Shown: piece after piece, positions 53,670-64,000 of the stretch | Position numbering within the stretch: the stretch's first letter is position 1 | How the letters are laid out: each line of letters opens with the position of its first letter | Assembly: GCA_012861695.1 (NCBI GenBank) | Contig: JAAOOA010000086.1 | Location: 3,803,293 to 3,867,292 of the forward strand | Length of the DNA stretch: 64,000 nt | Origin: Trematomus loennbergii | Lineage: Eukaryota > Chordata > Actinopteri > Perciformes > Nototheniidae | Reading direction: 5' to 3' | Position numbers and translations under genes: made by a program | The notes under the pieces: generated by a model | Told to the model about the DNA's origin: nothing | Seen by the model: the letters and a program-made list of their open reading frames with translations, nothing else | Database searches by the model: none

Positions 53670-56463
53670 AAAGCCGTCTCCATAGCCACCGACTTGGACT
53701 TTCAGCTGAGGGAATATAGTGATGAGATTCTTCGCAAGGACCACCTTTTCAGTGTTGGATGGATAACGAAGGATAGAAATTAACGACAAGTGAGCTATTT
53801 ATTTTTTTATTTTCAAAAAGAATACAAAAAGTTCTAGCATACAAATATTACAAATGTGTGATGATAAAGCAATTGGTTATAAAGAATGTCCTTTGTATCA
53901 AGCAAATAAAAAACAAATGTGCCATATTTTTATAACCAATATATCACTTAAATGCAAAGATTATATATAAACACATTTCACATTCATATCAATCAATCAA
54001 TCAATCAATCAATGTTTATTTATATAGCCCAATATCACAAATGTTACATTTGTCTCAGTGGACTTCACAGTTTGTACAGAATATCAGTATGACAATACGA
54101 CACCCTCTGTCCTTAGACCCTCACATCGTACAAGGAAAAACTTCCGGAGAAAACCCACAGTTTAAAGGGGAAAATGGGAGAAACCTCAGGGAGAGCAACA
54201 GAGGAGGGATCCCTCTCCCAGGACGGACAGACGTGCAATAGATGCCGTGTGTAAATTGAAAAGATAATACATTTGCAACATAGGTAGTCCAAATGTTTGG
54301 AAATGCATGTGTCTATAATAAGAAGATGAATCCACGAGGATATCCATCCAGGACTTATGATCCAGGACCACAGCAGCAGGCACAGCCACGACTCAAGATC
54401 CAGGGCTCGCGATCCAGGACTCAGGACCACAGCAACACGATCAGCCATGACTCCGGATCCCGGCGTATATAGACACCAAAAAGAAATTTGGGGAAGCTGG
54501 GTTATTCGGAACATGAGAGTACACAGGTACAGACAGAGAGAAGGAAGAAGTAAGGTGTCCCCCGACAAACTAAGCCTATAGCAGCAAAACTAGGGGCTGA
54601 ATCTAATCAGCCCTAACTATAAGCTTTATCAAAAAGGAAGGTCTTAAGCGCACTCTTAAAAACGGATAGGGTGTCTGCCGCCCGAACACAAACTGGAAGC
54701 TGATTCCACAAATGTGGAGCTTGATAAGAAAAGGCTCTGGCTCCCATTGTACTTTTAGAGACTCTAGGAACAACCAACAACCCTGCATTCTTGGAACGCA
54801 ATGCCCTAGTAGGACAGTAGGGTATAATGAGTTCTTTAAGGTAAGATGGCGCCTGCCCATTAAGGGCTTTGTAGGCGAGAAGAAGAATTTTAAATTCTAT
54901 CCTGTGTTCTATAGGGAGCCAGTGTAAGGCAGCCAGAACAGGAGTAATGTGGTCCCTTTTCCTAACTCTGGTTAGTACACGTGCTGCAGCATTTTGAATC
55001 AGACTTAACTGACTTCTTGGTACACCCTGATAATAAAGAGTTACAATAATCCAGCCTTGAAGTAACAAATGCATGGACTAGTTTCTCTGCATCGTTTTGA
55101 GGCAAGATATGCCTGATTTTTGCAATGTTACGTAGATGGAAGTAGGCGGTCCTTGAAATTGATTTTATGTGGGCGTTAAAGATAAATCCTGATCAAATAT
55201 AACACCAAGATTCCTTACAGTCTCACTGGAGGCCAAATTAATGCCATCCATAGTATATCTTTAGATAATTTGTTTCGTAGATTCTTTGGGCCGAGTACAA
55301 TAACTTCAGTTTTGGCCGTGTTTAACATCAAAAAGTTTAAGGTCATCCACGTTTTTAAGTCCTTGAGGCAGTCTTGAATTTTATTTAGATGATTAATTTC
55401 ATCAGGCTTGATTGATAAATATAGTTGAGTATCATCCGCATAACAATGAAAATGTACAGAATGATTCCTTATAATATTGCCTAACGGAAGCATATATAAT
55501 GTGAACAAAATAGGTCCAAGCACTGAGCCCTGTGGCACTCCATGGCTAACTTTGGTTGCATGGAAGATTCATCGTTGACACATACAAACTGAGAGCGTTC
55601 AGATAGATAGGACCTAAACCAGCCTAAAGCAGTTCCCTGTATGCCAACTAAGTGCTCTAGTCTTTGCAATAAGATGTCATGGTCGATAGTATCAAATGCA
55701 GCACTGAGATCGAGCAAACAAGAATAGAGACAAGTCCTTTGTCTGAGGCTATTAGAAGGTCATTTGTGACTTTAACCAGAGCTGTCTCTGTGCTATGATG
55801 TGTTCTAAAGCCAGACTGAAAATCTTCAAATAAATCATTGTTTTTTAAGTAATCACACAACTGTTTTGCGACTGCTTTCTCAAGAATTTTTGAGAGGAAC
55901 GGAAGATTAGACCATTATACTTACAACCCATGCCTCTCCACCAAGTCAGAGATGCAAACTTTGACAAGTTTGAGCCTGGTCTTCTCGGTAAGAATGCCAT
56001 TAGTTTGCAGTTCATCAAATACTTTTGGAATTTTCTTCTTAAGTAGATCAGTTAGGCCATTCAGAAGAACTGGTTCTTGTGTAGGCTGAACAAAACAATA
56101 AGAGCAAGCACAGCACAAAGTAAAGTTCTGGCCTGTGTGATTTTTTGAAACACAATTTAACAAGCATGGAAAATGTATACCTGAGTTTGACAGACTTAGG
56201 ACAGGCTGAAGATCCGGTGCTTCAGAAAAGTGCACTTGGAATCTGTCAAAGTTACTTATGTTCTCACTTCATATCAACATCTATAAACTCTTGGAAGTCT
56301 GTGTTGTATTTTAAAATCCTATCAAGGACAAATCCAAATTCACCTGTTACTTCCAGGAGATGGTTTGTGCTTTGGACACAGTAGATTTTTCTTTTAATTT
56401 CCTTTCCATTCTTAAAAGAAATTGCTCGGACTTTAACAGATTCCTGCTGCTCATTCCCGCTTC
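53670..56463 (-). pseudogene. relic of a multi-copy teleost gene, split by an L2 insertion
   Basis: Three exon-like pieces read on the minus strand. 56181-56463 (acceptor ATAATTACAG, donor CTCAG|GTATAC) gives GNEQQESVKVRAISFKNGKE and LLEVTGEFGFVLDRILKYN, then a stop; one base out of frame it continues FQVHFSEAPDLQPVLSLSNS. 55922-56085 (acceptor GTTTTGTTCAG) gives LLNGLTDLLKKKIPKVFDEL and RLKLVKVCISDLVERHG, with GTAAGT after it. 53670-53790 gives YPSNTEKVVLAKNLITIFPQ and LKVQVGGYGDGF before GTAAGA. The layout matches a fish-expanded uncharacterised protein family as I remember it; no function is known to me. The one-base break and the LINE between the pieces argue for a dead copy. Confidence 0.5.
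53989..55918 (-). mobile_element. L2-type LINE, 5'-truncated, minus strand
   Basis: The reverse transcriptase reads on the minus strand: [57 protein letters not shown] and the catalytic YADDTQLYLS (YADD at 55442-55431). The usual C-terminus follows, with SLIQNAAARVLTRVRKRDHI and ALHWLPIEHRIEFKILLLAY. Frameshifts near 55710 and 55230 break the ORF. The 3' end is a TTGA/TCAA microsatellite tail at 53989-54013, typical of L2. It starts directly behind a host-like splice donor at 55920. Confidence 0.9.
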
Positions 56464-56639
56464 CTGTAATTATAAGAGAAAGACAAATTCATCCTGATGT
56501 TGACAAATCATATTATGCCAGATTAAATTAAATGCCATCATCTATCATCTTCTAGTTAAACCCATTAATACACACATTATATAAGTTATAAGCAGTATGC
56601 TAATTTTAAGTTAATTAACTTCACCCATAAAGACAACTT

Positions 56640-57154
56640 CTAGAGAAGCACAGGGGAGATTCTGCTCAGCCTCCAGTGGCGTTTTCTCCTGGAGGCTGGG
56701 TATTTCTTTATATTTTTTATTTGTATTAAAAAACATCTCTCCGCTGTTGTCAGTGAGTATTTTACAAAGACTGAAACAGCGCCCATCTTAATTAATGTGT
56801 GGTGAAACACATTATTGCACGCTACACTCACTCTATATACTACACCCGCAGTGCGCTGTGTCCAAGGAAAGCCCGCCGGCCTTCCCTTCCAACGATTTGA
56901 TTGGTCTGAAAGCCCGCCGGCCCTTCCTTTCCGACCAATCAAATCGTCGGAAGGGAAGGCCTGACGTGCCGTGCGTGACGGTGCGTCTCACATACACAAC
57001 TGCCGTAGCGACAAGAGGCAGATATGAAATCTCCTTTCTACACAATATAATATTGTGCACGAGATGGAAGGCTGACAGGCAGGTAGGCCATCCAATTATC
57101 TCACCCTTTAACAAAAAGTGTTTCTGAAGTGAATTACCTACCCCACCTTTAAGC
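56640..57154. repeat. composite MITE region with 29-bp inverted repeat
   Basis: The right end matches the TTAA/AGGTGGGGTAGG family (CCTACCCCACCTTTAAG to 57154) together with its GGCTGACAGGCAGGTAGGCC block. Inside, arms 56878-56906 and 56933-56961 form a 29-bp inverted repeat (28 matches, 26-base spacer). The left terminus was not found. Confidence 0.6.
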
Positions 57155-57164
57155 CAGATAACTC

Positions 57165-57215
57165 AAACATATCCAGGGTATGTTGAACTGGATTCGTAGT
57201 ACAGGCCTCTGGTAC
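57165..57215. repeat. right-end fragment of the 46990-48083 element family
   Basis: AACATATCCAGG and TTCGTAGTACAGGCCTCTGG match the right terminus of the element at 46990-48083. Confidence 0.75.
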
Positions 57216-60123
57216 AACAACGTCCATCTGAGCAGGTCCAGGTGTGTAGCTCTCCACACCTGCTCCGAATAATTGGGTGTGGGTGGAGCCACCTGGCAGT
57301 TAATGCCTCTAACCAAGCCCTGAAGCAACAAAAAACAAAAACAAAACATAACCCCACTGTCAGATGTGATTAGTCTTAGAAAACTGCTGGCACGATTTTC
57401 ATAAAGCTTTGTGAAAGGGACCCAAGGAAACCCTGTTGGAGCAAATGAGAACCACAGGACTCATACACCAATTATTTCACTTATGGATATGAGACAGTCG
57501 GTTCTCTCCGAGTTCCCTTCTTCTTTTCCTATAAGTGGTTTTTATCCTGGTAACATAAAGTACGTGAATGCGTTATCCAACAGAAAAACTATATAAATGA
57601 ATTTTTCTCAGACACCTCTTTGGCAAATCACAAATTCTGAATTCAACATTTCTCTTCACTTACAACAAACCAGTGTTGCCTTTTCACATAAGACATTTAG
57701 GGAAGTGTCAATGAGGCTTATCAATGACAGCACACAATAATGGAATAAAATATGGTGTTTAATTGCTGTTCTTAAATTACAGATATGAATTGGAAGGTTC
57801 AGAATAGAAATAAAGAGTCAGTCAATTAACGTCCAGGTCCTTCAGTGCATCCAGTGAAAGTGCCCTTGGGCAAAGCATGTTAAACTTGTTCCTTCATGAA
57901 GACATGTTCATTCATTTAAAGTACATTTATTGGTCAGTTGATAACTGATCTTACTTGAATTTCAGGTTGGGGTGCTACATTTAAGTCAGTGTGTATAACC
58001 CTGTTATCACTGATGATGTAACAATGCTCTGATAACCTCACCAGCTCTAATGCTCTTTTGTCTCATTGATTGAATGTATCAATAATCTCACAGGCTGAAG
58101 GAATGAGAACACCACAGTTTATTTAAGTACTGTTAGTACACCTGGGGGTGTAGATATCTCACCTATTGAGGAATCACACATAAAACACATTTATATTTAA
58201 ATCGCACCACTCAATGTACAAACAGTTGCAGAGGCTGCAGTAGTAGGATCCTTAATTAGGGGTAACATAAGACATATTTGAAAGTATGTACAATTTATTG
58301 TTGTTGAATTTTGAGAAGTATAGGATGTATTGTAGCTGTCAAGAACTCCTCACTCACAGTCGTTTTGTGTCTGACCACTTTCCCTTTTATCTCTTTACTG
58401 TAACAAAGGTAACACTGCCCTCTGCTGGAGAAAAGCTTCTGATACATTCAAGGTTAAAAGTTATGATTTGTATGATCTCACATTGATGTTTTCTGTCCTA
58501 TTTTGTCTTTTTGCTCTTCACTCAGTGTGTTCAGCTTGTCTTGATGTTCAATGTCCTGTGATTCTCATAGTTTCTGATTGCAAAAGCTTCCATTATAAAT
58601 CTAAATAAGGCAAGAAATACAAAGCAATCTATCATCATGTTCAGAGAGAGGGATGTTTGAACCTATTCCTCCTAGTGAAAGTAATTATAACAACACCAGA
58701 GAATAGTGTGATTACTGAGAGCATATAAGTTTGGAGGGTAACAAAAAAGAAAATAAAGAAATTAAATGTTTAAAAAAATGTAATAATTCAAAAGAAAATA
58801 TTTTAATAAACACTGGTCCTATATAAATAACTAGTCAGTCCATTGTATATGATGATCAGTATATTTTGCCCTTCATAAAGTTTGAGTACCGGCGGTTACC
58901 AACAGGCAGCACCAGTGTTTAGAAAGTTAAACATTTTATAGGGAAATCCAGTTTCTTTTACTTTCTCTCTGGATTCTCGAAAATGAAGGCTGAACGTCTG
59001 CATGTGAGAGGTGTTTTCAGGGAATGGGAATCTGTGATACGTGCAGATTCTGTTATCAGTATTTAAATAGCAGGTGCAGAGAAAAATGACTGAGACACTG
59101 GAGATCCAAGATTTGAAGATTCAGTGCATTTATTTATAACGTTTTAAAATGTCTAGTAAAAAAAAGCTCTTAAGGCAGAGTGAAATAAATAGTTGGAGTT
59201 TGGATATTTATATTTATAATATATATGCTTTTTGTGACAGCTGTTATGCAAACGATAGCAAAGTTCAGGACAGGTTTTATTGTAAATATCCAAAATGAAG
59301 TACTTTGGTAATGATGAGATATGTAGCGATCCGGTACAGTCTGAGTTTTATTATTTATTACTATATGCTTTGGCAATACAGTCTGTAACTATAATCAGGC
59401 TGATTAAGCTATTCTTTGAGTTTTACAACCAGGGATTCTCTGATAAGTCTTCTAAATTCATGGATCTAAAGTGTGTCTAAAATCAAAAAGTGCTTAAGAT
59501 GGCAAAAAAAGTCCTTTCTTTAGGAAAAGATTACGACAAATAATTTGAAAATTAATTCAAAACTGATGCTCTGTGTGGGAGGTATAGGAACTTTATGTGA
59601 ATTGTTGGACATTGGAACAAGCTTTCGTGTGTGTTTGTGTGTGTATGTGTGAGTTTGTGTGGGGGTGTATGTTTGAGTATAGTGAGGCAAATATTAACTT
59701 TGTTCAAAGTACATTACTCTTCTTGAATTACGATGCACAAATGTCACCAGAGTTAATGTATTTTTGTGAAATCCTGCTCTACAGCAGCATGACTCGCCCC
59801 TCCGCTCCAGCAATCAGCATCATTGAAGGCACATTACGCAGAATATGCATGTATCAGGATGTGTGTTTTGGAGACTGATAAAAACAGTGTTCTGGTATCG
59901 ACAACTTCAAACTGAGCAGCTAGAGTTCAAAAGAAAGTTAAAGAAAAGTGAATGATGAACTTTCATCAATCAGAAACATGAAGACTAAACAGAAGACAAC
60001 TTCCAATTTCCATGGGTGTCTAACAAGGCTTCTGTTAATTGAAACAGCTACTGATTTCATTAACTTCATTTCACTCTCCCACACCACTGACCTACCCCGA
60101 CACATCAAATTCTCTCTCAATCA
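57216..60123. other. no gene seen
   Basis: A+T-rich sequence with no exon-like frame, no recognisable repeat other than short GT runs near 59625-59670, and no RNA gene. Confidence 0.55.
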
Positions 60124-61784
60124 ATGAAAGGGATGTAAACTGACTTTTTAGAAAACTCAATAGCAGAAAAGCGGCTGGCCCTGACAATGTCTCCCCCTCC
60201 ACCCTGAAGCTCTGTGCTGATCAGCTGTCTCCGGTGTTTACAGACATCCAACACCTCACTGGAGACATGCCATGTCCCAGCATGCTTCAAAACCTCCACC
60301 ATCATCCCGGTTCCCAAGAAAACAAGGATCACAGGACTAAATGACTACAGACCCGTTGCCCTGACCTCTGTGGTTATGAAGTCCTTTGAGCGCCTTGTCC
60401 TGTCCCACCTGAAATCCATCACAGACCCCCTGCAGTTCGCCTACAGAGCCAACAGGTCTGTGTACGACGCTGTCAACATGGCCCTTCACTTCCTCCTCCA
60501 GCACCTGGACACAGCAGGAACCTATGCCAGGATCCTGTTTGTGGATTTCAGCTCTGCCTTCAACACCATCATCCCGGCTCTGCTGCAAGACAAGCTCTCC
60601 CAGCTGCACGTGCCCGACTCCACCTGCAGGTGGATCACAGACTTCCTGTCTGACAGGAAGCAGCACGTGAGGCTGGGGAAACACGTCTCTGACCCCCGGA
60701 CCATCAGCACCGGTTCCCCTCAAGGCTGCGTTCTTTCCCCTCTGCTCTTCTCCCTGTACACCAACAGCTGCACCTCCAGTCACCAGTCTGTCAAGCTCCT
60801 GAAGTTCGCAGACGACACCACCCTCATCGGACTCATCTCTGGTGGGGACGAGTCTGCCTACAGGTGGGAGATGGACCATCTGGAGACCTGGTGTAGGGAC
60901 AACCACCTGTAGCTCTCAAGACAGTGGAGATGGTTGTGGACTTTAGGAAGAACGCAGCCCCACCCGCCCCAATCACTCTGTGTGACTCCCCAGTAACTGC
61001 TGTGGAGTCTTTCCGCTTCCTGGGCACCATCATCGCCAGGACCTCAAATGGGAGCAGAACATCTGCTCCCTCATCAAAAAAGCCCAGCAGAGGATGTTCT
61101 TCCTGAGGCAGCTGAATAAATTCAACCTGCCAAAGACGATGATGGTGAACTTCTACACCTCCATCATGGAGTCCATCCTCACCTCCTCCAGCCACAGCCA
61201 AGGATAAGGGTAGGCTGCAGCGTGTCATCCGCTCTGCAGAGAAGGTGATCGGCTGCAATCTGCCATCCCTCCACGACCTGCACGCCTCCAGAACCCTGAG
61301 GAGGGCAGGGAAGATAGTGGCCGACCCCTCCCCCCTGGACACAAACTGTTCACCCCCCTCCCCTCTGGCAGGAGGCTGCGCTCCATCAGGACCAAAACCT
61401 CTCGCCACCTGAACAGTTTCTTCCCCTCCGCTACCGGCCTCTTAAACAAGGCCCGGCCCCCCCACTGACACTTTACCTCAGCCACAACGTAGACTCTATC
61501 TGCATTACATTAATGCACACAATGTTCAAATACTGTTTACTGCACATATTTCTTATTTCATATTTTATATTCTATAATTCACTGCATTCTATTTAGCTGT
61601 AAATTACTGCTTTATTTTATTGCTATCTAACTATGTTTTATTACAGTGTCCTGAAAGATTTTTTGTTTTATATGGAGGTTTTTTGTTTTATATTGTATGT
61701 ATGCACCATGACATCAAGTCAAATTCCTCGTATGTGTGAACCTACCTGGCAATAAACCCGTTTCTGATTCTGATTCTGATTCTG
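60124..61784 (+). mobile_element. CR1/Rex1-type LINE, 5'-truncated
   Basis: Plus-strand reverse transcriptase: [19 protein letters not shown], then in another frame [57 protein letters not shown] and [14 protein letters not shown] (FADD at 60805-60816). C-terminal pieces continue in further frames (VDFRKNAAPPAPITL, RRAGKIVADPSPP). The longest intact frame is 232 codons (60214-60912). The 3' end has an AATAAA-like signal and TTCTGA repeats (61762-61784), as in fish Rex1. Several frameshifts make it inactive. Confidence 0.9.
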
Positions 61785-62700
61785 GTCATATTTCTAACAT
61801 CTATTTGGGACCCTTTACTTATTATTCAGAGATCAACATTATGTTCTACCTATGACTCATCCTGATGAGTCAAAAACAGTTCCAAGCAATGTGAACTCAA
61901 TTCACAGCCTGCCTGAAATAAACACTATTTTTGACTTTTTAACTTGTACCTCTCTCACTTTTGACCCTTTTCCCTAAAATTGAGCCTGACCTAGACAAAC
62001 TGGTCTCACCAGAATGCGTGACTCCACCACGACTCCTTAACACCGCAGTGCGTGGTGGAGTCACGAACTTTGCTACATTTACGTGTCTGCACCATGACCC
62101 CAATGTAAAGTGAATGAGGCTCCTTTGTCGTGGTGCACGCACGCATTTCTACAACGTCCAGCATTGAGCTTTTATTCTATAAAACGTTTTTAAAATCTAC
62201 TTTATAGCTTGTAGTAACTCACGGGGCTTCTTTTATTTTATTTGTATTCATAATAATTTTTATTTTTCGTCAGAATGTATTATGGTGCATTATTCACCAA
62301 TGTTTGTTCTCAAAAAACAGTGCATTGTGTGTAATACAACTGTGATTTTTATTAAATGAGTTAGTTTTTAAGGAAGGCCAGAGCTTCAGCTGTGTCAAAT
62401 AGATTGTTCCCTTTAGTTAACGTTATTTAAAAGATAATTATATTCCTATTTGATCAAGTCCCCTTTATTGTATTACGGACCCAAAGAGCGATGAGCGTCC
62501 ATTCCCATTGGATAACGGAGGATTTTACACCCGGAAGTAAGTATTCTCCTTACTGTTGATTGATTTTATTTACAGTGATATCTGCACTATTCATCAACTC
62601 AAACACACCAGATTATCCTTGTTAATTACAACATTGATTGGTTTAAATTGTGTACTGTAGTGATCACTAATTAACTAGGTTACATAATTCACTCATGGAA
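61785..62700. other. no gene seen
   Basis: Between the LINE tail and the LTR-like element. A short near-palindromic stretch (GCGTGACTCCACCACGAC and the later GTGGTGGAGTCACG, about 62016-62065) is the only structure noted. Confidence 0.5.
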
Positions 62701-63049
62701 CTACAGGTTGGGGGTATTGTTTCCGCACGGACACATATGTTGACGGTACCTACTGTGTACCTACTGTGTGCCCTCCTTTCACTTCTTGTCTTCTCTTCCC
62801 GGGCTGCGACCCGACAGCATGTCCATTTCTGTCGCTCATTAAAGTACCCATTTGCACCTTCGATGCACCGCCTCCGACTCCTATCTCTCGGCACTACATT
62901 GGTGACCCCGACATAAGTCTCGCGAAGTATCCGAGACTGAACCGAACACGGCAAAAAACAAACGCTGTTTTTCTCGAAATGCCGGAGATTTTTGGAGCCG
63001 TCCGTGGCTGCCACGTGCACACGGACTGAGGCTCGGTGCGCCCCACGGA

Positions 63050-63343
63050 ATGGCTGAGGACGTCGCTCGCCATTCCTGCGACCTGTTAGGTATGGAGGAA
63101 CCCGACTTCTACCTCTTGGAGCTGTTTCTTCGGGACATGCGGCTGCATGTCCAGGCTGCGCTAGCTAACACGGCTAGTGTTGAGCCCCGCGCTTTGGCCG
63201 AAGAAGCTGGCCGGTTCTTCCTGGCCGCCCGGCGATTTACCCCTGAGGTGCTGGCCACTATACGCTGTGGCACCTTCCCTGGTGGGGGCACGCCGCCTAG
63301 CAGAGGCTCCGGGGCCGCTGCCGCCGCCGCCGACAGCCACTAA
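63050..63343 (+). CDS. gag-like ORF of the right-edge LTR element
   Basis: 97 codons from an ATG, with a leucine- and alanine-rich helical N-terminus (LLELFLRDMRLHVQAAL) and a Gly/Ser/Ala-rich end. It is followed by a stop and by CTAGC-rich tandem sequence, so it is probably a decayed gag start rather than a host gene. Confidence 0.35.
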   Translation: MAEDVARHSCDLLGMEEPDFYLLELFLRDMRLHVQAALANTASVEPRALAEEAGRFFLAARRFTPEVLATIRCGTFPGGGTPPSRGSGAAAAAADSH

Positions 63344-63344
63344 C

Positions 63345-63510
63345 GGCCGTCGAGAATGGCTAGCCACGACTGCTAACGGCTAGCAGCTACCAACGGCTAA
63401 CGACAGCTAGCCATGCCAGCTGACGGCTAGCAGCTACCAACGGCTAACGACGACAGCTAGCAACGGCTGACGACGACAGCTAACGACTAGCAGCTAGCGG
63501 CTATCGACAT
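63345..63510. repeat. short tandem repeats around AACGGCTAGCAGC
   Basis: Repeated GACAGCTAGC, CAACGGCTAACGAC and GACTAGCAGCTAGC units immediately after the gag-like frame. Confidence 0.8.
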
Positions 63511-63525
63511 CCGGCTGTTTTTTTT

Positions 63526-63850
63526 TGTGGTGCCGGAGAGGAGGTTCGATCAAGTCTGGTCAGCCTCGTGTGGATCCTCTCGCAACTTCGCCCACCTGTT
63601 TTTGATCGTGGACAGGACAACCCTTTTGAGTTTTTTGTGGTGCCGGAGAGGAGGTTCGATCAAGTCTGGTCAGCCTCGTGTGGATCCTCTCGCAACTTCG
63701 CCCACCTGTTTTTGATCGTGGACAGGACAACCCTTTTGAGTTTTTTCTGGTGCTAGAGAGGTTCGACCATGTCTGGTCGGCCTCGTGTGGACCCTCTCGC
63801 TTTTTCACCACCTCGACGGCGGCTTCGGACGTCGCCCATGCCTTCTTCGG
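63526..63850. repeat. 110-bp tandem repeat
   Basis: Two near-identical 110-bp units start at 63526 and 63636 (TGTGGTGCCGGAGAGG), and a diverged third starts near 63746. The unit contains CAAGTCTGGTCAGCCTCG and TTTTTGATCGTGGACAGG. Confidence 0.92.
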
Positions 63851-64000
63851 CCCGTGGGTGGCGCGCTTCTGGACCCCGTCTCGCCTCGACTCTACGGTTT
63901 CGAACGTCGCCCATGTCTTCATCGGCCCGTGGGTGGCGTGCTTCGGGACCCTGTCTAGCCTCTTCCCTCGCCTCGGCGGTTTCGGACGTCGCCCATGCCT
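63820..64000. repeat. second tandem repeat at the right edge, about 75-80 bp unit
   Basis: CGGACGTCGCCCATGCC recurs near 63827, 63903 (as CGAACGTCGCCCATGTC) and 63983, with GGCCCGTGGGTGGCG between. Confidence 0.85.

Larger units (their letters stand above)
62718..64000 (+). mobile_element. LTR retrotransposon, 5' end (Gypsy-like, runs off the edge)
   Basis: A short LTR-like block ends CGGCACTACA at 62898, followed by a primer-site-like TGGTGACCCCGACAT at 62900. An ATTAAA lies near 62839. A GC-rich frame from 63050 to 63343 begins MAEDVARHSCDLLGMEEPD and looks gag-like, but it stops early. Tandem repeats follow to the edge. Base composition is much richer in GC than the flanking DNA. The left LTR border is a guess. 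Confidence 0.5.

Noticed and set aside
54113..54568. A 151-codon minus-strand frame near the L2 3' end
   Set aside because: It lies in the noncoding 3' region of the L2 element and does not match its reverse transcriptase.
60337..60906. A 189-codon minus-strand frame
   Set aside because: It is the shadow of the reverse transcriptase on the plus strand, and the similar minus frame at 60833-61408 likewise.

Overview
This is animal nuclear DNA and almost certainly from a teleost fish, probably a percomorph. It has spliced genes with GT-AG introns, long (CA)n tracts, and many fish-type mobile elements: TTAA-flanked MITEs, small hAT elements with 8-bp target duplications, tRNA-derived SINEs, L2 and CR1/Rex1-type LINEs, and ERV and Gypsy-like pieces. 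No prokaryotic operon, CRISPR array or plasmid feature is present.

Two host genes are recognisable, both on the minus strand. (1) Positions 64-21146, with a probable untranslated exon near 22.7-22.8 kb, hold the 5' end of a type XIV collagen gene (col14a1): signal peptide, one fibronectin type III domain and two linker exons. The gene runs off the left edge. (2) Positions 39085-43751 hold the last five exons of deptor, encoding the serine-rich linker and the C-terminal PDZ domain of the mTOR-binding protein. The DEP-domain exons were not found and probably lie beyond the right edge. deptor followed by col14a1 in the same orientation matches human 8q24.12, and this supports both calls.

About 15 kb separates the two genes (22.86-38.3 kb). 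It holds MITEs, a 1.1-kb hAT element with an exact 8-bp target duplication, a broken protein-coding relic (23.8-24.2 kb), a SINE and a GC-rich element, but no convincing gene. Upstream of the recognised deptor exons (46.3-50.5 kb) splice signals and an AATAAA predict a small multi-exon minus-strand transcript. It could encode a 62-residue protein or be non-coding. From 50.5 kb to the right edge the window is mostly repeats: a long-TIR element, a CCAGC minisatellite, the 5' half of an ERV, a gene relic split by an L2 LINE, a CR1/Rex1-type LINE, and the start of a GC-rich LTR element.

The recurring oddity is single-base frame breaks in otherwise good exons: col14a1 exon 2 looks one base short and exon 3 one base long, one deptor linker exon does not fit its homologous frame, and the 56-kb relic has a one-base break. 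Either these loci are decaying or the assembly carries small indels. I see no convincing new multi-gene system. The best candidates for something undescribed are the small spliced gene at 46.3-50.5 kb and the transposon-associated ORF near 24 kb.
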